Source: Streptomyces sp. Je 1-79 (lineage in GTDB: Bacteria; Actinomycetota; Actinomycetes; Streptomycetales; Streptomycetaceae). Taken from it: 64,000 nucleotides of DNA. Shown here in pieces: positions 42,313 through 50,016 of the stretch. The stretch lies in contig NZ_JAMGSL010000009.1 in the NCBI RefSeq assembly GCF_025195125.1, positions 129,091-193,090 on the forward strand, read 5' to 3'. Made by a program: the position numbers and the translations under genes. Position 1 is the stretch's first letter, and each line of letters opens with the position of its first letter. Under the pieces are notes generated by a model. That model had not been told where the DNA came from. It saw only the letters and a list, made by a program, of their open reading frames with translations, and ran no database searches.

Positions 42313-43149
42313 TTGGCCACAGGAACCGAACCGCCGTCCACCGGAAGGGGGGTGCGCGCCACCGGCGTGCAGTCCCCTTCCCGTGCGGCCATCGCCCCCG
42401 CCCATCTGCGGACCGACCGCTGGTGGCTGGCGCCGGCCGCCACCGCCGCCGGACTGCTTGCCTTCGTCGCGTACTCCACCTGGCGAGCCTTCGCCAACAG
42501 CGACTACTACGCGGCCCCGTACGTCTCGCCCTTCTACTCGCCCTGTCTGGCCGAGAACTGCGTCCCTATGAAGGGCGGCCCCAACTGGGAGATCTTCGGC
42601 AGCTGGTGGGGCCTCTCACCCGCCCTGCTGATCCTGGTCTTCCCCCTCGGCTTCCGGCTGACCTGCTACTACTACCGCAAGGCGTACTACCGTGGCTTCT
42701 GGGCGTCGCCCCCGGCCTGCGCGGTCGCCGAGCCGCACCGGACGTACACCGGCGAGACCCGCTTCCCGCTGATCCTGCAGAACATCCACCGGTACTTCTT
42801 CTACGCCGCGCTCCCGGTCGCCGCGATCCTCACGTACGACACCGTGCTGACCTTCCGGGACTCCTCGTACGACTGGGGCCACGCGGGTCTGGGGACCGTG
42901 ATCTTCCTGATCAACTCCGTGCTGATCTGGGCGTACACCCTCTCCTGCCACTCCTGCCGGCACATCGTCGGCGGGCGGCTGCGGCACTTCTCCCGGCATC
43001 CCGTGCGCTACCGCATGTGGAACCTGGTCGGGAAGCTGAACGCCCGTCACATGCTCCTCGCCTGGACCTCCTTGTTCTCCGTCGCACTCTGCGACCTCTA
43101 CGTGTACCTGCTCGCCACCGGCACCTTCGACGACCCGAGGATCTTCTGA
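42313..43149 (+). CDS. sdhC: Succinate dehydrogenase membrane anchor subunit (actinobacterial Sdh1 type)
   Basis: The protein has 278 residues from a TTG at 42313, with AGGAGA as ribosome site. There are five predicted membrane helices (LAPAATAAGLLAFVAYSTWR, WGLSPALLILVFPLGFRLTC, YFFYAALPVAAILTYDTVLT, LGTVIFLINSVLIWAYTLSC, LLAWTSLFSVALCDLYVYLL). Histidines in IHRYFFY, CHSCRHIVGG and ARHMLLA could bind haem or quinone. The single-subunit anchor fused from C and D types matches mycobacterial Sdh1. It is followed one base later by sdhA, so all three genes form an operon. Confidence 0.88.
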   Translation: MATGTEPPSTGRGVRATGVQSPSRAAIAPAHLRTDRWWLAPAATAAGLLAFVAYSTWRAFANSDYYAAPYVSPFYSPCLAENCVPMKGGPNWEIFGSWWGLSPALLILVFPLGFRLTCYYYRKAYYRGFWASPPACAVAEPHRTYTGETRFPLILQNIHRYFFYAALPVAAILTYDTVLTFRDSSYDWGHAGLGTVIFLINSVLIWAYTLSCHSCRHIVGGRLRHFSRHPVRYRMWNLVGKLNARHMLLAWTSLFSVALCDLYVYLLATGTFDDPRIF

Positions 43150-43150
43150 C

Positions 43151-45034
43151 ATGGCGCAAGTCGAGCGGCAGCAGTGGGACGTGGTCGTGGTCGGCGCGGG
43201 CGGCGCCGGGCTGCGCGCCGCGATCGAGGCGCGCGAGCGGGGCGCGCGGACGGCCGTCATCTGCAAGTCCCTCTTCGGCAAGGCCCATACGGTGATGGCC
43301 GAGGGCGGCATCGCCGCCTCCATGGCCAACGCCAACCCCCACGACACCTGGCAGGTCCACTTCCGCGACACCATGCGCGGCGGGAAGTTCCTCAACCAGT
43401 GGCGGATGGCGGAGCTGCACGCGCGCGAGGCACCGGAACGGGTGTGGGAGCTGGAGGCCTGGGGCGCCCTCTTCGACCGCACGCCGGACGGCCGGATCTC
43501 CCAGCGCAACTTCGGTGGACACGAGTACCCGCGGCTCGCGCACGTCGGCGACCGGACGGGCCTGGAGCTGATCCGTACGCTCCAGCAGAAGACGGTCGCC
43601 CTCCAGCAGGAGGACTTCCGGGAGACCGGGGAGTACGAGTCCCGGCTGAAGGTCTTCCAGGAGTGCACGGTGACCCGCGTCCTGAGGGACGAGTCCGGGC
43701 GGGTCGCGGGCGTCTTCTGCTACGAGCGGGAGACCGGCCGCTTCTTCGTCATGGAGGCGCCGGCCGTGGTCCTCGCGACCGGCGGGATCGGCAAGTCCTT
43801 CAAGGTGACCTCCAACTCCTGGGAGTACACCGGCGACGGGCACGCGCTCGCACTGCTGGCCGGCGCTCCGCTGGTGAACATGGAGTTCGTGCAGTTCCAT
43901 CCGACCGGGATGGTCTGGCCGCCGTCGGTGAAGGGGATCCTCGTCACCGAGTCCGTGCGCGGCGACGGCGGAGTGCTGCGCAACTCCGAGGGCAAGCGGT
44001 TCATGTTCGACTACATCCCCGACGTCTTCAAGGAGAAGTACGCGCAGACGGAGGACGAGGGCGACCGCTGGTACGAGGACCCGGACAGCAACCGTCGCCC
44101 GCCCGAGCTGCTGCCGCGCGACGAGGTCGCGCGGGCCATCAACGCCGAGGTGAAGGCGGGGCGCGGCTCGCCGCACGGCGGGGTGTTCCTGGACGTGTCG
44201 ACCCGGATGCCGGCCGAGGTGATCAAGCGGCGGCTGCCCTCGATGTACCACCAGTTCAAGGAGCTGGCGGACGTCGACATCACGGCGGAGGCGATGGAGG
44301 TCGGCCCGACCTGCCACTACGTGATGGGCGGTGTCGCGGTCGACTCCGACACGGCCGCGACGGTCGGCGTGCCGGGGCTCTTCGCGGCGGGTGAGGTGGC
44401 CGGCGGGATGCACGGCTCCAACCGGCTGGGCGGCAACTCGCTCTCCGACCTGCTGGTCTTCGGCCGCCGGGCGGGGTGGCACGCGGCGGAGTACGCGGCG
44501 GCGGCCGTGCCGTCCCCCGTCACGGAGGCGGGCATCGAGGCGGCGGCCGCGGAGGCCCTCGCGCCGTTCGGCGCGGCGGAGGAGCCCTCCGCCGAGAATC
44601 CGTACACCCTCCACCAGGAGCTCCAGCAGACGATGAACGACCTCGTCGGGATCATCCGGCGGGAGGGCGAGATGGCCGAGGCGCTCGAGCGGATCGCGAC
44701 GCTGCGCGAACGGGCGCGGCGGGCCGGGGTCGAGGGGCACCGGCAGTTCAACCCCGGCTGGCACCTCGCCCTCGACCTGCGCAACATGCTGCTCGTGAGC
44801 GAGTGCGTGGCCCGGGCCGCACTGGAGCGGACCGAGAGCCGGGGCGGCCACACCCGGGAGGACTACCCGTCGATGGACCGGGCGTGGCGGCCGGTGAACC
44901 TGCTCTGCCGCCCGGCGGAGGACGGCGTCTCCCTCGAACGCACGCGCACGGAAGCCATCCGTCCGGACCTCCTGGAGCTGTTCGAGAAGGAGGAGCTGGT
45001 CAAGTACCTCGCCGAGGAGGAGCTGTACGAGTGA
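43151..45034 (+). CDS. sdhA: Succinate dehydrogenase/fumarate reductase flavoprotein subunit
   Basis: The protein has 627 residues. The FAD-binding motif is VVVVGAGGAGLRAAIEARER, and the covalent-FAD histidine lies in FGKAHTVMAEGGIA. FAD-binding and capping domains (EFVQFHPTGM, TESVRGDGG, MGGVAVDSDT, EVAGGMHGSNRLGGNSL) are complete. The Sdh1 type of actinobacteria oxidises succinate and passes electrons through SdhB to menaquinone. It overlaps sdhB by four bases (GTGA). Confidence 0.95.
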   Translation: MAQVERQQWDVVVVGAGGAGLRAAIEARERGARTAVICKSLFGKAHTVMAEGGIAASMANANPHDTWQVHFRDTMRGGKFLNQWRMAELHAREAPERVWELEAWGALFDRTPDGRISQRNFGGHEYPRLAHVGDRTGLELIRTLQQKTVALQQEDFRETGEYESRLKVFQECTVTRVLRDESGRVAGVFCYERETGRFFVMEAPAVVLATGGIGKSFKVTSNSWEYTGDGHALALLAGAPLVNMEFVQFHPTGMVWPPSVKGILVTESVRGDGGVLRNSEGKRFMFDYIPDVFKEKYAQTEDEGDRWYEDPDSNRRPPELLPRDEVARAINAEVKAGRGSPHGGVFLDVSTRMPAEVIKRRLPSMYHQFKELADVDITAEAMEVGPTCHYVMGGVAVDSDTAATVGVPGLFAAGEVAGGMHGSNRLGGNSLSDLLVFGRRAGWHAAEYAAAAVPSPVTEAGIEAAAAEALAPFGAAEEPSAENPYTLHQELQQTMNDLVGIIRREGEMAEALERIATLRERARRAGVEGHRQFNPGWHLALDLRNMLLVSECVARAALERTESRGGHTREDYPSMDRAWRPVNLLCRPAEDGVSLERTRTEAIRPDLLELFEKEELVKYLAEEELYE

Positions 45035-45801
45035 GTACCTATGACGCGCACTTCCGGGTGTGGCGGGGCGACACCGACGGCGGGGACCTGACGGACTTCA
45101 CGGTCGAGGTGCACGACGGCGAGGTGGTCCTCGACATCATCCACCGGTTGCAGGCCACACAGGCCCCGGATCTCGCCGTGCGCTGGAACTGCAAGGCGGG
45201 CAAGTGCGGATCGTGCTCGGCCGAGATCAACGGGCGGCCGCGGCTGCTGTGCATGACCCGGATGTCGACCTTCGACCGCGAGGAGACCGTCACGATCACT
45301 CCGCTGCGGGCCTTCCCGGTCGTCCGCGACCTGGTCACGGACGTGTCCTTCAACTACACGAAGGCGCGGGAGATCCCGGCCTTCACACCGCCGGCGGGGC
45401 TCGCTCCTGGCGAGTACCGGATGCAGCAGATGGACGTGGAGCGCTCGCAGGAGTTCCGCAAGTGCATCGAGTGCTTCCTGTGCCAGGACACGTGCCATGT
45501 GGTCCGGGACCACGAGGAGAACAAGACCGCGTTCGCCGGGCCGCGCTTCCTGATGCGGGTGGCGGAGCTCGACATGCACCCGCTGGACGCGGCGGCGGAG
45601 GCGGGCCACGACCGGCGGCGGACGGCGCAGGACGAGCACGGCCTCGGGTACTGCAACATCACCAAGTGCTGCACCGAGGTCTGCCCGGAGGGCATCAAGA
45701 TCACGGACAACGCCCTGATCCCGCTGAAGGAGCGGGCCGTCGACCGCAAGTACGACCCGCTGGTGTGGCTGGGCGACAAGATCCGGCGACGGGAGGGGTA
45801 G
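45031..45801 (+). CDS. sdhB: Succinate dehydrogenase/fumarate reductase iron-sulfur subunit
   Basis: The protein has 256 residues from the GTG inside GTGA at the sdhA stop. The 2Fe-2S cysteines are in CKAGKCGSCSAEINGRPRLL followed by Cys. The 4Fe-4S and 3Fe-4S ligands lie in CIECFLCQDTCHV and CNITKCCTEVCPEGI. The subunit links the flavoprotein to the membrane anchor. It is the third and last gene of the operon. No separate SdhD is present, as expected for this type. Confidence 0.94.
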   Translation: MSTYDAHFRVWRGDTDGGDLTDFTVEVHDGEVVLDIIHRLQATQAPDLAVRWNCKAGKCGSCSAEINGRPRLLCMTRMSTFDREETVTITPLRAFPVVRDLVTDVSFNYTKAREIPAFTPPAGLAPGEYRMQQMDVERSQEFRKCIECFLCQDTCHVVRDHEENKTAFAGPRFLMRVAELDMHPLDAAAEAGHDRRRTAQDEHGLGYCNITKCCTEVCPEGIKITDNALIPLKERAVDRKYDPLVWLGDKIRRREG

Positions 45802-45826
45802 GGCTGTCGCTGTCGGGCCGGGGCAG

Positions 45827-45898
45827 GCGTCAGTGCCGGCCCTCGCGTCAGTGCCGGCCCTCGCGTCAGTGCCGGCCATGGCGTCAGTGCCAGCCCTC
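45827..45898. repeat. Four tandem copies of an 18-bp unit at the 3' end of the GH18-like gene
   Basis: The units GCGTCAGTGCCGGCCCTC (45827, 45845), GCGTCAGTGCCGGCCATG (45863) and GCGTCAGTGCCAGCCCTC (45881) run directly head to tail. The last one contains the stop codon and last codons of the minus-strand gene, so the array grew outwards from its 3' end. Each unit keeps an in-frame TGA. Confidence 0.85.
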
Positions 45899-46903
45899 GC
45901 GGTAGGCCGTCCAGTCCTCCTCCTTCGCCGCGAAGTCGACGTACAGCGCGACGCCGAACCGCTCGCGGTCGCGGTCCGTGCGCCCCAGGCCAAGCCGGGT
46001 GCCGCGGATCGCGGCCGCGACGGTCTCGGCCGAGTCGTGGTGGCCGAGGTCGTCCTCGTGGAAGAACGGCAGGCCCATCAGGAGGTCGGTGCCCTCGGGC
46101 GTGACCTCCAGGGCGAGGCTGGTCTGCTGGGCCACGTACCCGCCGTACAGGCTCTCCAGCGGCATCCACGTGTCGTACGACATGACGGCGATCTGGTCGA
46201 CGCGGCGGGCGACCTGGCCGAAGAACTCCTGCGACCACCACTTCTCGCTGCCGCTGACCGCGCCGTTCACCGAGTGCAGGGCGGGCAGCGGGTCGATCTG
46301 GTGGGCGGCCACGGAGAGCGGGACCTTTCGGGCCCTGGTCAGCTCGCCGAGGTCGTCGAGGAGGGACAGGTAGTCCGCGTCGTCCGAGAGCAGGGGCTCC
46401 AGGTCGAAGTGGACCCCGTCGAATCCGGCGTCGATGATCTGCCGGGCCGAACCCACCACGGCGGTCCGCGAGGCGGCGTCCTCCAGGCGCAGCCCCTCGG
46501 GCCCCTCCGTGGCCAGGATGTCTCCCAGCCAGGCGTGCACCCGTATGCCCGGCATCGTGCGGTGCACGCTCTCGATCAGCCAGGCCGCCCGGGGGTAGCG
46601 GGCCGCGGGCAGGGTGCCGTCGTGCTCCAGCGGACCGGCGTGGACGTAGAGGTCACGTATCCCCGTCCCCTTGATGCGGGCCGCGAAGTCCGCCAGGTCG
46701 GTGTCCTTCTTCCTGCCGTCCACCCAGGCGTGGCCCAGCCAGATCGCGTCCTTGCCGCGGGTCTTCGTCCCCTCCTGGAGGTCGCCCGCGTAGTTGACGC
46801 GCAGCGCGAGCGCGCTGCCGGCCAGGGGCAGGACCAGGAGCAGGGCGAGGCCGAGCGCGACCCAGCGCCCCCGCCTCCACCAGCCGCGTACGCGTCCGTT
46901 CAC
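45884..46903 (-). CDS. Membrane-anchored GH18-like glycoside hydrolase
   Basis: The protein has 339 residues from the GTG at 46903 (GGGGGCT upstream). It has a basic start and one membrane anchor (residues 14-34, WVALGLALLLVLPLAGSALA), then a TIM-barrel-like exterior domain. The signature FDGVHFDLEP (Asp162, Asp167, Glu169) fits the GH18 DxxDxDxE motif, with the catalytic Glu kept and the middle Asp replaced by His165. It may be a chitinase-like or lytic enzyme, or a carbohydrate-binding relative. The 3' end continues into the tandem repeat. It diverges from the TPM/PspA genes. Confidence 0.75.
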   Translation of the reverse strand: MNGRVRGWWRRGRWVALGLALLLVLPLAGSALALRVNYAGDLQEGTKTRGKDAIWLGHAWVDGRKKDTDLADFAARIKGTGIRDLYVHAGPLEHDGTLPAARYPRAAWLIESVHRTMPGIRVHAWLGDILATEGPEGLRLEDAASRTAVVGSARQIIDAGFDGVHFDLEPLLSDDADYLSLLDDLGELTRARKVPLSVAAHQIDPLPALHSVNGAVSGSEKWWSQEFFGQVARRVDQIAVMSYDTWMPLESLYGGYVAQQTSLALEVTPEGTDLLMGLPFFHEDDLGHHDSAETVAAAIRGTRLGLGRTDRDRERFGVALYVDFAAKEEDWTAYREGWH

Positions 46904-47019
46904 CCGAGCCCCCAAGATCGTCGTCCCCTCGTGATCGCCACCGTAGCGGCGGCCACCGACAGTGACGCTCGGGGCAGTGATTCGGGTTCCGCCCGGTCGC
47001 GAGTGAACAGATCGGGACA

Positions 47020-47025
47020 TAACCT
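47020..47025 (+). promoter_or_regulatory. TAACCT -10 element, probably leaderless TPM-domain gene
   Basis: TAACCT ends six bases before the GTG at 47032. There is no ribosome site between. Confidence 0.4.
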
Positions 47026-47031
47026 CCCCAT

Positions 47032-49146
47032 GTGACGCGAACAGCCACCCGAGCCCTCCTCGCGGTGCTGGTGGCGGCGTGGTGGCTGACCGTGCCCGCC
47101 GTTCACGGCGCCCGTGCCGACGACCCCGTCGTGCTGTCCCGCGAGGGCCAGATCACCGACACGGTGGGCGCGCTCGGCGACCGCCGCGGCGCGGTCGTCC
47201 GGGCCCTCGACAAGCTCTACGACGACCGGCGGGTGCAGCTCTTCGTCGTCTACGTACGGGACTTCTCCGGGCGCTCGGGACAGAGCTGGGCCGACGCCAC
47301 GGCCGCACGCAACGGCCTGGGCGTCGACGACCTCCTGCTCGCGGTGGCCACCCACGACCGGCAGTACGGCTATTCGGCCGACCCGGACTCCCCCTTCACC
47401 CAGGCGCAGCTCGACGACGTCGCCCGGACCGCCGTCGAACCCGCACTCCGGCAGAACGACTGGGCGGGCGCCGCGATCGGCGCGGCCGACGGCTACGACG
47501 CGGTACTCGCCGGACAGCCCGTGCCCGCCCCCGCGATCACCCCCGGCGCCCCCGACCCCGGCGGCGCGGCGGCCGACTCCACCTCGGGAACGGACCTGGT
47601 GCTGCCGGTCGTCCTCGTCGGCGGGGCCGGGGCCGTCGCGGCGTACGCCTGGACCAGGCGCCGCCGGCGGGCCGGAGCAGGGCCGGGTGCGGGGACGGGC
47701 GCGAAGCCGCCGGGCGGACAGGGCTGGGGTGCTCCGAAGGCGCCCGCGCAGATCCCGCTCCCCGAGCTGGACGGCCAGGCCCGGCAGGCGCTGGTCGCCA
47801 CGGACGACGCCGTCCGCACGAGCCAGGAGGAACTCGGCTTCGCGACCGCCCAGTTCGGCGAGGAGGCGGTCCTGCCCTTCACCGAGGCGATGGCGTTCGC
47901 GAAGGACGAGCTGACGGCCGCGTTCCGGCTGCGGCAGAAGCTCGACGACGCCTTCCCCGAGGACGACGCGACTCGCCGGTCGATGCTCGACGAGATCATG
48001 CGGCGCTGCGAAGAGGCGAACACGCGCCTGGACGCCGAGTCCGACTCCTTCGACCGGTTGCGGGCCCTGGAGCGCAACGCCCCGGAGGCGCTGACCCACG
48101 CCGAGGCCGCGTTCCACGAGCAGACCGGACGCGTCGGCACGGCGGAGGCGACGCTGGTGGCGATGCGGGAGCGGTACGCCGAGTCGGCGGCCTCCCCCGT
48201 GGCGAGCGACGTCGAACAGGCCAAGGACCGGCTGGTGTTCGCGACGACCCACCTGAGCCAGGCGCGGCAGGCCGTCGACGCGGGCGAGAACGGCGTCGCG
48301 GCCGTCCACATCCGGGCGGCCGAGGGGGCCGTGGACCAGGCGGCCCGGCTGAGCGAGGCCGTGGACCGGCGCGCGCAGGAACTGGCGGAGGCCGTGGGCA
48401 AGCTGACGACCGCGCTCACCGAGACCGAGGCCGACCTCGCCGACGCGCGCGGACTGCTCCAGGGCACGGCCGAGGAGGTCTCCACCGCCGACCTCCAGGG
48501 CCGTATCGCCCGCGCGGAGGCGGTCGTCGCCGATGTCCGGCGGACGCTCGACGCGGGCCACTACGACCCGATGGACGCGCTGCGCCGGATCGAGGAGGCC
48601 GACACGGCGCTCGACGAGGCGCTGGCGGGCGCACGGGAGCGCGAGTCGGGCACGCGGCGCGCCCGCGCGCTCCTCGACCAGGCGATGCTGACCGCCCGTT
48701 CCGCGATCGGGGCGGCCGCCGACTACATCACCACCCACCGCGGCGCCGTGGGCAGCGAGGCCCGTACCCGCCTGGCCGAGGCCCAGCGCCGGCTGGAGAA
48801 GGCCGGGGCGCTCGCGGCCGCCGACGACCCGCAGGCGGCCCTCACCGAGGCCCAGCAGGCGGACGCGCTGGCCCGGCGGGCGCAGGACCTCGCCGAGCAG
48901 GACGTCCGGACGTACGGGAACCCGAACGGCCTGGGCGGTGTAACAGGGGCAGGAGGTGGCGGCGGGCTCGGCGGTGCGGTGCTCGGCGGCATCATCCTCG
49001 GCGGACTGTTCGGCGGCGGAAGGGGAGGCGGTGGCCATGGCGGGGGGTTCGGTGGCGGTTTCGGCGGGGGCGGGTTCGGTGGCGGACCCGGCAGCTTCGG
49101 CGGCGGTGGAACCCGCGGCCGGCTGGGCGGCGGCGGGCGCTTCTGA
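47032..49146 (+). CDS. TPM-domain (YgcG-like) secreted-membrane protein
   Basis: The protein has 704 residues. Signal peptide: residues 1-28 (LLAVLVAAWWLTVPAVHGAR). TPM domain: about 35-160 (VVLSREGQITDTVGALGDRR; LFVVYVRDFSG; WADATAARNGLGVDDLLLAV). Membrane helix: about 192-212 (LVLPVVLVGGAGAVAAYAWT). After this there are long coiled-coil helices (250-630). The tail is Gly-rich (about 640-704) with many GGGFGGG units. The architecture (TPM outside, helical rod inside, sticky Gly tail) suggests an envelope scaffold. It precedes pspA by 79 bases. Confidence 0.85.
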   Translation: MTRTATRALLAVLVAAWWLTVPAVHGARADDPVVLSREGQITDTVGALGDRRGAVVRALDKLYDDRRVQLFVVYVRDFSGRSGQSWADATAARNGLGVDDLLLAVATHDRQYGYSADPDSPFTQAQLDDVARTAVEPALRQNDWAGAAIGAADGYDAVLAGQPVPAPAITPGAPDPGGAAADSTSGTDLVLPVVLVGGAGAVAAYAWTRRRRRAGAGPGAGTGAKPPGGQGWGAPKAPAQIPLPELDGQARQALVATDDAVRTSQEELGFATAQFGEEAVLPFTEAMAFAKDELTAAFRLRQKLDDAFPEDDATRRSMLDEIMRRCEEANTRLDAESDSFDRLRALERNAPEALTHAEAAFHEQTGRVGTAEATLVAMRERYAESAASPVASDVEQAKDRLVFATTHLSQARQAVDAGENGVAAVHIRAAEGAVDQAARLSEAVDRRAQELAEAVGKLTTALTETEADLADARGLLQGTAEEVSTADLQGRIARAEAVVADVRRTLDAGHYDPMDALRRIEEADTALDEALAGARERESGTRRARALLDQAMLTARSAIGAAADYITTHRGAVGSEARTRLAEAQRRLEKAGALAAADDPQAALTEAQQADALARRAQDLAEQDVRTYGNPNGLGGVTGAGGGGGLGGAVLGGIILGGLFGGGRGGGGHGGGFGGGFGGGGFGGGPGSFGGGGTRGRLGGGGRF

Positions 49147-49225
49147 CCCTCCGAGGCTCACCGCGTCACCGCGCTCATCGCGCTCATCGCGCGCTTTGTG
49201 TTCGTCGCGTTCAAGGAGAAGGACC

Positions 49226-49933
49226 ATGACCAAGCAGACCATCCTCGGCCGAGTCACCCAGCTGGCGAAGGCCAACATCAACGCGCTGCTGGACCAGGCC
49301 GAGGACCCGCAGAAGATGCTGGACCAGCTGATCCGCGACTACAGCAACAACATCACGGAGGCGGAGGAGGCCGTGGCGACGACGATCGGCAATCTGCGGC
49401 TCATGGAGCAGGACCACCGGGAGGACGTGGGCGCGGCGAAGGAGTGGGGCGAGAAGGCCCTGGCCGCGAGCAGGAAGGGCGACGAGCTGCGGGCCGGCGG
49501 GCAGACGGCGGAGGCGGACCGGTTCGACAACCTGGCGAAGGTCGCGCTGGGCCGCCAGCTCCAGTCGGAGAAGGAGGCGAGGACCGCCGAGCCGACGATC
49601 GCGGCGCAGACCGAGGTGGTGGAGAAACTGCGGACCGGCCTCGACCAGATGAAGGCCAAGCTGGGCGAGCTCCAGGCCAAACGCGACGAGCTGGTTGCCC
49701 GGGCCAAGTCCGCGCAGGCGCAGAACCGGATGATGGACGCCGTGAAGAACATCGACGTGCTGGATCCGACGAGCGATCTGAGCCGCTTCGAGGACAAGGT
49801 GCGCCGCGAGGAGGCGAGGGCGATGGGCAAGCAGGAGCTGGCCGCCTCCTCGCTGGACGCCCAGTTCGAGCAGTTGGACGCGCTCGGCGACAGCGCCGAG
49901 ATCGAGGCGCGGCTCGCCGCGCTCAAGGGGTAG
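49226..49933 (+). CDS. pspA: Phage shock protein A (PspA/IM30 family)
   Basis: The protein has 235 residues; its ATG follows AAGGAGAAGG. It is an ESCRT-III-like helical protein that stabilises the inner membrane under stress. The N-terminal amphipathic helix (ILGRVTQLAKANINALLDQA), the EDPQKMLDQLIRDY block and the long coiled coil (LRTGLDQMKAKLGELQAKRD) are typical. It lies downstream of the TPM-domain gene and is probably co-transcribed. No dedicated PspF or LiaFSR genes are seen in the window. Confidence 0.92.
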   Translation: MTKQTILGRVTQLAKANINALLDQAEDPQKMLDQLIRDYSNNITEAEEAVATTIGNLRLMEQDHREDVGAAKEWGEKALAASRKGDELRAGGQTAEADRFDNLAKVALGRQLQSEKEARTAEPTIAAQTEVVEKLRTGLDQMKAKLGELQAKRDELVARAKSAQAQNRMMDAVKNIDVLDPTSDLSRFEDKVRREEARAMGKQELAASSLDAQFEQLDALGDSAEIEARLAALKG

Positions 49934-50016
49934 CGCGGCCCCCGCGGGCACGGGCGCCGTACGGCCGCGCCCGCAGGGTGGGGGCACGGGCGGCCCGCGG
50001 GGTGGTGCGTCGGCGG

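Noticed and set aside
45827..45898. CRISPR array
   Set aside because: Units are directly adjacent without spacers and are derived from a gene end.
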